Source: Bimuria novae-zelandiae CBS 107.79
Lineage: Eukaryota > Ascomycota > Dothideomycetes > Pleosporales > Didymosphaeriaceae
Reading direction: 5' to 3'
Assembly: GCA_010015655.1 (NCBI GenBank)
Contig: ML976706.1
Location: forward strand, 133,529-197,528
DNA: 64,000 nucleotides
In this document: in pieces, positions 24,004-33,583 of the stretch
How positions within the stretch are numbered: the stretch's first letter is position 1
Layout: each line of letters begins with the position of its first letter
The notes under the pieces: model-generated
Told to the model about the DNA's origin: nothing
Databases searched by the model: none
What the model saw: only the letters and a program-made list of their open reading frames with translations
Program-made: the position numbers and the translations under genes

Positions 24004-26978
24004 TTATAAGTTTAAGGGATCGCGTGCTTAGCTACTTAGCTACTTAGCTTAACCCTAGCTAGCGTAAAAAGCTCTAATAAAATACCTTTTATAATATACT
24101 TCCTAGCTTATAAAGTATAGTAAGATAAGCTAAATAGTAACTTAAAGTATAAAAAGTAGTAAACTTATATATAGAGCTTAAAAAGCGTCTAGCTTAAATC
24201 TTTCGCTTACTAGGTAATTAGTCTAAGTAGCTAGTTTATATTTAGTTCTAAAAAAAAGGTAAAAAAGAAAAGGAGCAGTATACTTCTACTATAAAGCTTT
24301 AATAAATATTTAAAGTAATTATTTACTTATAATATAACCCGCGCGAGGACCTGCGTATATAAATAAAAAAATAAGTAGTAATAAAATTACATTACCTAGC
24401 TAGTAAAGACTTACTTACTTATAGGCTTACTATAATTTATGCTTTAATATTCTTTAAAAACACTAAAGGAGGGTCTATAACCTACCCTTTATACTTAAGC
24501 TTAGTTAATAACACCTTTTACTAATTTTTTTAAATTTAGCTTTTAATTTTACTAGTCTCCTTACTTATAAGCTTATTATAAAGTTTATAAAAAGCTTCTC
24601 CCTAGAGCGCGTACTAAAGGCGGTTACACTTTATAGGCTTCTATTAATACTAGCTATTTACTCTACATAGGCACTTGTAGCTCGTATTAGGAGTGCGCCC
24701 TCTGAGCGTAGCGTACATGCCTGCGTGCTTAGTTGTTTGGCCGAGCTGCGCGAGCTAGCAAGCGTATCCTTCTAGAGATAGAGTTGCTACTGCGCCTGGT
24801 CGCGATAGGTTATCGAGCTCTCTCTAAGCCTATTTATAGTTGTATTGTAGTGCTAAGCGTAGGAAATCCTTTATTAGTAATATACCCTTTATCTTTAAGA
24901 GATCTAGGAGTACAGCGTTAGCGTGTGCGCGGTTCCATTCGGACAGCTATTTAGTTATGTCTGTTGTTCTGCTGCTCTGTGGGCGTAGGGTAACCTTTCT
25001 ATATGTATGTCGTACCTGCTCCTTCTAATTATTATCGCTTAAATAGAGATTATTTTTAAGTTCTCTAATTAGCGCCTATAGCGTCTACTACTTACTTAAT
25101 TATAGTATTATAAGCTCTAGCCTTTATAAATTAACTATAGTATAGACCTAGTTCTAAAGTACTTAAAGCTTTATTATAAGCTAACTATAAATAGTAGATT
25201 CTAGCTTATAGCGCTTAAGCTATTATATATAAAACTCGCCCTTAGTATTTATATTTAGTAGCTCTAGGGCCTAGTTATATATATTTATCTACTTATGAGC
25301 CTTAAAGTTAATATAATTTTATATTTTTTAAGTTTTTACGTGGCACTTAAGCTGCGCATACTAAGATAGAAATAAGTTATAATTTATAAATTAGTTATTT
25401 ATTAGGAGCTTTATAGTAATTATTATATAGTTTAACTCTATTATAAGTTATAAGCGTTAAGACATAAGCGTAAGGATAATAAAAAGTAAAAAATAGTTTA
25501 TTATTATAATTATTAGCTACTATAGAGCAAGTATATTATAAAATATTATAAAAATACTAGGATTATAATTATAGCGCATAGTTATAATAATTAGGGAGCT
25601 TAAAAATAAAATTTATTAAGGAGAGGAAGCTCTACGATAACTAGCTATTTATAGATTTAGGGGATCGCGTACTTGGCTGCTTGACTACTTGGCTTAACCC
25701 TAGCTAGCGCAGAAAGCTCTAGCAAGGTACCTTTTGCAACACTATTAATAGTATACTTTTTTATATACGTGTTAAAGTACTTTAGCTACTATAAACTAAG
25801 CTTATTTATTATTTAGCTATTCTTAAAAACTATAAAAATCTAGTCGCGAGATAGATCCTTCTCTTAGTACTAGGTAGAGAGGTGGTGCTTGCCCTAGAAG
25901 TTAGTGAAGGGTAGAATCGCCTAGCCTATTTTATTAACGCCTTAAATAATTAAAGTCTACTTTTAATTATTTTATTATAAGCTTTTTAGCCTGCCTTAAT
26001 ACTTAAAGACTATAATTCTTTATTAAAAAGGTAGGTTATTTTCAGTATACTAGCTAGTAAGGTATATTTTTACTTAAAAAATAATAAAGGGTAGGATCCT
26101 TTATCTTGCGCTACTAATACTTAGTATTATTAATATTTACTTTTTATTACTTTCTTATACCTGTTTTAGCCTCCTACGCTTGTTAGAGCTGGTAATAACC
26201 TTCTAGCTTATTAAAATTCTATAAATGTTTATCTTGTATATCGTACTTCGCCTTTATATTCTATATAAGTTAAAACTAATTTAATATAATAGTAAGATTC
26301 TTATATAGCATCCTTAAGTAGTCTAGCTTATAATTAAACCTTATTATAAGCTTAATAGCAAGTTTTTATTAATCTAGCGTTAGTTACGCGTAGCTAATAG
26401 AGTATCTACTGTATTTTAAACTTATATAAGAATTATAAGGTATCCTGACTTAGTAAAATCTGAAATGTACTAAATAATTATCTCCTTCTTTAATTTTATA
26501 AGTTTTATTAAATTTAGTTACATTTTAGCGCGTGAGAGGATACTAGCGCGTCTATTACGTAGCGTAGATTTAGGCGTATTATACGTAGTAATAGCGCGTT
26601 AGACTAACTAAATTTAGTTATTAAAAATAAATTATAAGGCAAGCTATATATTTACTTCTTATAAAGCAGATTAACTTTTATTTTATTAAGCTATTATACG
26701 TTAATTATAAGTTAGTGTAGGCTTAACAAAAGCGCGTAGCTCGCCTGGATGCGTAGCTCGCATGTGGAATACGTCATGCGTAAATTCTAAATACTAGAAT
26801 TATAGTCCTACACTTTCTATTTAAAATTATGTTTTGTCCCTGACTAGGAACCTAATATTGGCTAAGTTATAGGACCTTAAAGACTATAACTTTTAAGAGT
26901 ACTCTTTTTTTTGTCACCCTACTATAATAAAAGCTATAAATAGTGCCCTATAGGACTCCTTAGATTATGTAACATACT

Positions 26979-27290
26979 TTATCGTACTTTAAAAATAAGA
27001 AAAGTTAGTATATTTGCCTTAGTTATATCGTTATACAAAATTGGGTGTACGATGATGAAAGCGGGGAAGCGATTACCTAACAAACGCCCTGTGTGGGTCG
27101 GGACGGTTTTCTGCACAGCACGACTTAAGCTATCGGTGCTTTGCAAAAGACCGTCCCGACCCACTCTGGGCGCTTGTTAGGTAATCGCTTCCCCACTTTC
27201 ATTGTCGCTCATACAAAATTATATGAGAGACGATGTAATTAAGGAAATTATACTAACTTTTCTTATTACTAAAGTTTTGTACAGTATGCT
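26979..27290. repeat. Large palindrome made of two head-to-head transposon ends
   Basis: The left arm (about 26985-27120) and right arm (about 27125-27275) are inverted copies of each other. Both contain gggaagcgattacctaacaa or its complement, a gggtcgggacggt block, and an aataagaaaagttagtata block. The outer portions are AT-rich while the centre stays GC-rich. The right arm is the left end of the Tc1-like element that follows; the left arm is either a separate MITE-like copy or the end of a lost neighbour. Confidence 0.85.
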
Positions 27291-28265
27291 AATTAATCCT
27301 AAAAGGCCTATAGGCTATAGACTGCAAGCGTTAATAGTGCAGGCGATTATTAAGCGCATAAAGGCAGGGCAAAAAAACCACGAGATTTACAGATCTCTTA
27401 GAGTTGACACTAAAACTATATAGAAATACTAACTTAATCTAGAAGCGTTTGGTCAGCCATACCCTCCGCGATGTATTAAAATTAGTCGGCCACTATTGCT
27501 GCGTTAATGCCATAAAGACGCCCTATTGGAGTTCCTACAGGGCAAACCTACGGCATATCTCGATGAGATGCAGGCCTTCTTGTGCGACGACTTTGACTTA
27601 CAGGTGTCAGTAGCCACTATCACGAGATTTCTCGCTGGCATAAGGTGAAGTCGAAAAGCTGCGTCAAAAGCTACTAGGGAGCGCTATAAAGGCCTCCGTC
27701 GGGTGTTTCGTGCACGCTGCTAATAAATATATAAATTAGAGTAGGTTATTTGCCTCGACAAGAGCGCCTATAATAAGAGAACTGGCGATAGAAAGTATGC
27801 CTGGTCACCTGTAAACACGCTGGCAGACGTATAATACTTAGCGCGATGCACGGAGAGGTGGAGCTTGCTTCCTACTATAGATATAGATAGTTACGTTAAT
27901 TATGTCCTATACTAAGGAGCAATCACCGCAGATTTAATAAAAGAGTTTCTAGCGAATAAATTACTTCCTTATTACAATCCTTAGCTAGGTAAATAATTAG
28001 TAATAGTCCTTAATAATGTCTCTATCTATAGGTTAGAAAAGATTGTCTTATTATGCGCAGAGGCGGGCGTTATACTTAAATATTTACTACTATACTTGCT
28101 AGATTTTAACCTGATTAAGCAGACCTTTAAGGCGTTAAAAAACTAGATAAAAAAGCACTACAAACGCGCTTATACGTACGAGGATTTTACCTACTTTTTA
28201 GAGGAGGCAGTATAGAACATATGCTATAATTAGGCGGAATCCGCGCAAGGATTCTTTAAGTTTTG
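27216..28265 (+). pseudogene. Tc1-like (DDE_3 type) transposase relic
   Basis: The N-terminal DNA-binding part is open from 27202 to 27423 (GYRLQALIVQAIIKRIKAGQ, an HTH-like region). It is followed, in frame apart from stops, by DEMQAFLCDDFDLQVSVATIT, a typical second helix-turn-helix region of fungal Tc1/IS630 transposases. Further on, LVIVLNNVSIYRLEKIVLLC stands where the family has a V-x-D-N-A-S-x-H motif, and LLLYLLDFNLIKQTFKALK where it has PYSPDLNPIE. The catalytic Asp near the first of these is Asn and the final Glu is Lys. Inactive. Confidence 0.8.
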
Positions 28266-28599
28266 TAGGTAGGTGCCGTAGGTGCTAGATAAGGCATAAC
28301 ACTAAAGGATTAGTATCTGTAATAATATTATAAAGGTCGCTAAAAGTCGCCTGCTATTATTTAAAACTTTAGCTTTAATAGCTAGAAAAGGTATAACTAA
28401 TATTGCTAAATTAATTAATATTATCTATTTTGCAATATCTGTTGTGGGTGAAGAGTTATAAAGGGAAAGATGTTGTTAGCGTGGACAAAGTATAGTGTTT
28501 TTAGTAGGTCTTAGCGCCTTTATAAGTAACTTTATTACTAGACAGGCGCGCGTACGCGTGGACTTAGTTAAATTTTAATTAGAAAATAGCCTGTGCGTA

Positions 28600-30350
28600 G
28601 TGTATAGAACCTCTCCGCCAACGTCGCTAGCTCTCTACACTAAATCGTCTCTCTCCCTACGCAACCTCTCACGCTGTTTACGCTTCTAATCCTCTCTATA
28701 TATATCTGCGGCACCCTCCTTATCGCTCTCTATGAGTCTATTATACCTAGATCGCCACTGAATCGCCATCCTGCGGAGGCGGAGGAGCAACGGCACTAGT
28801 AATATAAAATGCTACTCTTATATAGCGTACGGCATCCCTGCGTCAGACGGATCTATTAGCATATTAAGGTTAATTTGCCCCTATTAAACAACGTTATTAA
28901 ATACCTAATTAATTTTAGGCAGCTCTCTAGCTAGTACTTAGTCTCTCTACTAGTTAAAGAAGTACCAAGTTTAATAGGCAAGCTCTATCATGTTTCTATA
29001 AGTTAAGTCTTGCTATGCTAACGTTAAAGAGCTCCCTAAGGTCGTAGACGGCGTCTTAACCTATTACTACTAGCTAATAATTTAACTCTATGCTAACTAG
29101 CTTATAGAGAGAGAGCTAGCAGCGATAACCTTTATAAAGTTGTCTATATTAAGCTCGGATCTGGCACCTTTTTTAGCTAATTTCTGCGACGCCTTCTCCT
29201 TTGCAGACATCTCTCTGGCCAGCGAGAAACTCAGGCGTATATTGTCATGTGGCTCGTTAACTATACACCTGCCCTTTGTTATATCGCGCGCCTATACCGC
29301 TACTATAGTGCTACTCGCTAGGTAATAGTTCTCGAAATAATTAGGTTACCTAGGCGTACGTTTAACCTAGCACACGTATAGATAGTTGCTATAGTAGATA
29401 TCCTGGCATCGCTATTAATTACGTATAGTAACTATAGGGTCCTCGCCGACGATAGTATGTGCGAGGACTTTTAGCAGGTTATATAACTAGCGCTAAGTTA
29501 CAGTAAGTCGCGGTAAAGAGCTCTAAGAGCTCTGCGAGCTAAATACCCCCTTATTACGCGTCTAATTATTTTAGCTAGTTTTTAGCTCTAACAGCGTTAA
29601 ATTAAAGTTAACGTAAGTTATCTTAGCGATAGACTCCTCCTTTAACTTGTACGCGCGCTTGACAACCTATATAAAGGTAACGCTATTGCCACGTTTAAGA
29701 GACTACACAAGTCTTTATCGCTTAGGTATTTATAGTATATATATAACCGCGGTTAAGTTTTTTACTGTAGTTTTAATAGGGGGAGTTAATTCTAAGAGGT
29801 CTTGTATAATATTATCTACTTACTGCCAGAGCTCTGCGCAGAAGTACGTACGTATTCTTATTTTAATATTAAAATTAGTCCTAACTTCCTTCTTGCGTAG
29901 GAACGCGCGCCAGCGATAGGTAACGTATAGCTTAACTTTGTATAATTCTAGTAATTTATTAAATACCCCCTTATTATACGTTTAGCTATTATTATTAATC
30001 TCTAGTAGCGGCGTTAGCGCGTTAACTTTACTAAAAATCGAAGCCTGCTTATTATTATTAAATACCCCCTTATTACGCGAATGCTCTTTCTCTAGTAACG
30101 CAGGTCTCTAAGCTAACTAAGGTTCTTTGTCCTTGGGGTAATTGTTAACGTATATATAAAAGTCGTCGTCGTTAACGCCCTCTGGTAGAGGTTATTCCTC
30201 CTCTATAGGTCCTTCCTCCTCTATGCTGGCAAATCGTACGACGGCCAGGGGTGCCCTCATTAATGGGGCTTTTTTTAGCGCCCTGCGCTTCCTCGGAGGG
30301 TTGCGGCCAGCGTTAAACACCTGTTTTGCCTTCCTTTTGCGGGTACTCGG
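28600..30350 (-). pseudogene. Second, unidentified ORF relic of the Tc1-like element
   Basis: Minus-strand frame starting MPSTRKRKAKQVFNAGRNPP at 30350. It is open to 30192 and then readable with many stop codons toward about 28600. Visible pieces are a basic N-terminus, an acidic stretch (FASIEEEGPIEEE), an EKASQKLAKKGARSELNIDNF segment, and a charged tail (KRKQRERLRRERDDLV) suggesting a coiled coil. No catalytic motif is recognised. Tc1 elements normally encode only a transposase, so this could be a captured gene, an accessory protein, or a separate nested element whose ends I missed. Confidence 0.45.
29540..30079. repeat. Three dispersed copies of a 17-bp motif taaatacccccttatta
   Basis: Copies start at 29540, 29960 and 30059. 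In minus-strand translation each gives NKGVFN in one frame, so they may mark a repeated peptide module of the unidentified ORF. Confidence 0.7.
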
Positions 30351-30545
30351 CATGATACATTCACTACACGGCAACTGACTGCCTTTATACACCTCGTAGA
30401 AAGCTGATTTTCCTGTATTACATCGTCTCTCATATAATTTTAGGTGTAGGGCGATGAAAGCGGGGAAGCGATTACCTAAAAAGCGTGCAGCCACTCAGAA
30501 ACTCGCCCCAAGTGGGTCGGGACGGTCTTTTGCAAAGCGTTATAA

Positions 30546-31272
30546 TTTCTAATGATAGCGCGGCGCGACGACAGCACCAGGCCATCCCTTACGTGTTCCC
30601 CGGACGGATGCATCTTAATCGATAAACCTAGATTTCCTTTTTTATTTGGTTCAAAGATTATTTGCCAGTTGGATGGAAAGGGAACTATGGATTGCATTCC
30701 AGTCTGGGCCAATTGCACGTGGTCTGCATTCCTTGACAGGCCATGGTTTTGATGCACCGAAACTTTCGATGCAGCCTTACTAAAGCTTTGCTTACATCGT
30801 CAGCCACGTCCATATTTTTACATGGGCTATGTACGATTCCTTTAAAACTGCTTTAGGGGTTATTTATGTGCCTCCACCACTTTGACCTGCTTAGCGCGCA
30901 AATTTATGGCAACAGCTGCGGCACTGCACTTTGGACATCTACACACTGAAAATCCAGTTGCAAAAGTCACCTCCGGCGGTTTTGCTCAGAGCACTGGAGA
31001 GCCAGAACTGCATTTCCAGCCTGGTGCGGTTTTCGCAGGGAGGCTGGCCGACTCCTTTGTACACGCCAGCAACACGTCGTATCCTCACTCTTTGACTGGA
31101 TGAATTACCCGACTTTTTTCGTGTTGCAGTGATGACCGGACAGTGGAAACGCTAGCGCGGCACGCGTAGTAGGTACTCAGATGATTGTGCACTGCATTCA
31201 GGCAATACTCTTGGAAAGACAGATGATTGAACGTGGATTAGGTGTTCTCTGCTAGCTAGTGAAGCCCAACAA
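30546..31272. other. Balanced-GC flank of the gene island; possible gene fragments
   Basis: This stretch lies between the Tc1-like element and the UstYa gene. Open frames exist on both strands (for example minus 30757 running into the transposon end) but none has a recognised domain. A minus-strand stretch around 31080-30880 reads GWKCSSGSPVL, a stop, then SVCRCPKCSAAAVAINLR; it is Cys-containing and could be a decayed coding exon. The 3' untranslated region of the UstYa gene should also fall here. Confidence 0.35.
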
Positions 31273-32354
31273 CTACAGGTTAAAGTCGTCATCCGGGTTC
31301 ACCCCGTTGAGATGATTTGGATTTACCTTATCTGGCCGGAAGTACTTGTACCACATGTCGGCCTCCGGCAGCTGCTTCACGTTCTTCGGTTTCTCTGCAT
31401 CATATGTCAGCACAGATTCGATGTTCCGGCCACCACACGTCTCAAGCACTTACTCATTGCAACATATTTTACCGGATCCACCTGATGCTCCTTCCTCCAC
31501 TCTGTCAGCGCATCGAAATTTGCAAGACATTTCTTGTTGATGCTCATGTCTGGGAACGGGATCGCTTCTTCATTGACCCAGTGCATGGTAATCAAATTGA
31601 CGTCCGCGCTGCATTGAATAGTCTGCATCAACATGTCGATGCAGTGCCCCATGTGGATCTCAAACATGGCCTCCGGATCATGCGCGTGTGGGAATTGGTT
31701 CCGCGCGTTAGGGTAGTAGTTGGGGTACACCAGCTTGCGCAGCATATTAAGGCAATGAAGCTGATGAAAGATATCGAATGTTGAAGCGTACGCGTCGTCG
31801 CCGAGACCGTAAATCTCGTCCTACCAGTGTCAGTGTCTTGTATTGATAGGTGCAAAGGACTGAAAGTGTACTTCAAGCTTGGCGGCTGTCGAAGGGTCTT
31901 TACCCAAAGCACGGATCTGATCTGCTGTAATGGCATATACGCGAGTGATCTCCCATTCGCCCCAGATAGCATCTTTCTCAGGGCTCGGTGGGCCACGCGC
32001 CACGGATGAATGGTGATTGGGATAAAGCGTCCCGTTCATGGTCTTGACTTCCAGTGGGAGGTCGACTGCGTCGAGAACAGGGGCTGCTTAGATCAGAGAC
32101 TGACGCTTGCAAACCACTCTCACAAGCGACTTACAGTATGAGTGAAATTGCCGCAACTTCGGATTTTTGACCTTGGACTGCTGGATCCATGACGAAGCAT
32201 ATAATGATAGCGTCGCAAGGAAAAACACAGCGTTACAAATGGTGAGAAGCTTGAACGTTCGTGGGGAAAGACCACGGTTATCTTTGTTACTATTGCACTT
32301 CTCTTCGTCAAGAAAGGTCGCACGTTCGTCGACAGAGCTGTCCCGGTACGACAT
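31273..32354 (-). CDS. UstYa-family (DUF3328) oxidase, four exons
   Basis: My model on the minus strand is exons 32354-32135, 32086-31872, 31820-31454 and 31394-31273, with GT-AG introns of 48, 51 and 59 bp and preserved phase, giving 307 residues. The N-terminus has a cytosolic tail and one membrane helix (LLTICNAVFFLATLSLYA, residues about 36-53), then YSAPVLDAVDLPLE. NGTLYPNHHS and ARGPPSPEKDAIWGEW follow. Two HxxHC motifs, HQLHC and HMGHC, are present; these are the family's defining, probably metal-binding, signatures. UstYa proteins catalyse oxidative cyclisation of ribosomal peptides in the secretory pathway. It is divergent from the repeat precursor 1.2 kb away, which fits that role. 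The last exon (PEADMWYKYFRPDK) and its splice sites are the least certain part. Confidence 0.9.
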
Positions 32355-33583
32355 GGTGCAATTTCCTATCGCATGAATGTAGGTGGGTGCTGCAGCGACC
32401 CTAGAAAGTAATGTGGCCTAACTAAAGGTCTACTTCTAGATGAAAGGTGTGCGAAGGGCGCTCAAGTGCTCTACGAAATGGGCACCAAACTGTAAACCTA
32501 TAGAATGCTGCTCGACGACGAGAGCAAAAACCATCCGGCAACTTTCCTTGCAATTCACGCTACCTAGGCCCGAAAAGACCACAAGAGACTGCCCACTTCG
32601 ACCGGGTACGTGGGCTGTTTGTGGGGCGGGTCTGTGTTATCGCACGAGTGCTATCTACATCTATAACGCAATATCCACGAGGAATAATGTGTAAGATTTA
32701 GGACTCAACTCCTTCTCCAATGGTCAATAGACGCTTGGAAGGATCTTCGCTTATTTAAGTGCTATCAAGATTTGCCAGGCCTAGTCAAGGCTCGCTGGGC
32801 ATAGGATCTAGGAGGCTTCGTATACGCTTGGCATTCACCCCACCTTCCTTTTCGAGCAGGTGCTCTTGCAGGATGGAATAGACTAGCGTATGTGACTCCA
32901 CGTCAAGTGAGTGACCTAGTGGGGTCACATGACGTTGCAACTCTACGTTCCTCCGTAGTCCGACTGCTCTAATTCGTTCACTGACTGTTGCTTAGCGTAG
33001 ATTGACTCCATGGCTAGAAGTGCCTCACGTGGACGGTAAACTCTTGCCGCACGCGAATGCACAATTGGATCCGGACTACCTGTTTCCCGTTGTAGGGAAC
33101 GCTGGTTAACAGACTTTCTGTTTCTATCAACGTATATCCTATCTCAATCTGATTAGCACGACATCTACACATGAGTCCCCCACTTCCTTCGCACGCATCA
33201 AGTCCGATATTTTGTTCTGCATATACGAATATGGCAATAGTCGTCCAGTAGGGCTTCAGGAACGTGGCCCCTCCACTTGCATTAGCACCCACCAGTAGAA
33301 CTGTGATGACGACCTATTAACAACGTACAAGACTTTTCAATTCCTCCACCTTCCCTATGCAGAATTCCAGACTCTCCACGTCTCGTGCGACTGAAAATGA
33401 TATCGTGGTGAAAACTCTTGGACGGATTGTCAAGGTCTTGGTAGGTGCATGACAGCTCTGCAGCTCATAACCTATCTTCTGTCCACGAATATAAAAAAGA
33501 TATTCAGCATCACATCACAATACCACAGCACCGGTACAGTCCTTCGAGAACTCTTACCGTACCCACACAGCCTCACCAACATC
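32355..33583. promoter_or_regulatory. Divergent intergenic/promoter region between UstYa gene and precursor
   Basis: 1229 bp between the two start codons, balanced GC, no convincing gene. Small open frames (plus 32440-32694, minus 33292-33014) show no domain. Because the two genes are transcribed away from each other, shared regulation is plausible. A CA-rich leader (acccacacagcctcaccaac) lies just before the precursor start. Confidence 0.55.
33490..33498 (+). promoter_or_regulatory. TATA box of the precursor gene
   Basis: tataaaaaa lies 94 bp upstream of the precursor ATG at 33584, followed by a C/A-rich leader. Position and context fit a fungal core promoter. Confidence 0.55.

Larger units (their letters stand above)
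23438..25739 (-). mobile_element. Short LTR element (about 1.8 kb without nested insertion) with no recognised pol
   Basis: Two direct repeats of about 170 bp bound this element: 25570-25739, and 23438-23521 plus 24009-24096. On the minus strand they start TGTTGCAAAAGGTACC and end GCGCCATA (probably once CCACA). Both sides carry ctatt (23433-23437 and 25740-25744), a perfect 5-bp target duplication. The internal region of about 1.5 kb shows no gag-pol motif, so this may be a TRIM/LARD-like non-autonomous element. Some balanced-GC sequence at 24680-25020 has small open frames that I cannot assign. Confidence 0.7.
22650..26750 (-). mobile_element. Fot1/pogo-type DNA transposon relic, interrupted by an LTR element
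   Basis: Minus-strand transposase of the Tc1/mariner superfamily, pogo/Fot1 group. On the right (about 26080-25745) the minus strand gives AILPFTNF, GKHHLST, KDLSRD and KNSWINNKLSL, which fit the family pattern before the second catalytic Asp. On the left (23437-23200) it continues with IPLY, SHLL, PLDIGYFSLLKKAYKR and AKDLIRNYITYITKI, the segment around the third catalytic Asp, which is retained. The frames join across the LTR element 23438-25739. Borders and terminal inverted repeats were not identified; the limits are approximate. Confidence 0.75.
27130..30545 (+). mobile_element. Long Tc1/mariner-like transposon with about 110-bp inverted ends
   Basis: The left end (about 27130-27240) and right end (about 30410-30545) are inverted copies sharing ctttgcaaaagaccgtcccg, taggtaatcgcttcccc and attatatgagagacgatgta. 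Between them lie a plus-strand transposase relic (27216-28265) and a long minus-strand frame set (30350 down to about 28600). At about 3.4 kb it is about twice the usual Tc1 length. The extreme ends keep balanced GC content while the interior is RIP-like. The exact TA target site was not resolved. Confidence 0.75.

Noticed and set aside
30476..30757. 93-codon minus-strand open frame near the Tc1-like end
   Set aside because: Its last third is transposon terminal repeat and no domain is visible; the opposite strand is equally open.
33014..33292. 92-codon minus-strand frame between the UstYa gene and the precursor
   Set aside because: No signal peptide, no domain, unremarkable composition; more likely promoter DNA.
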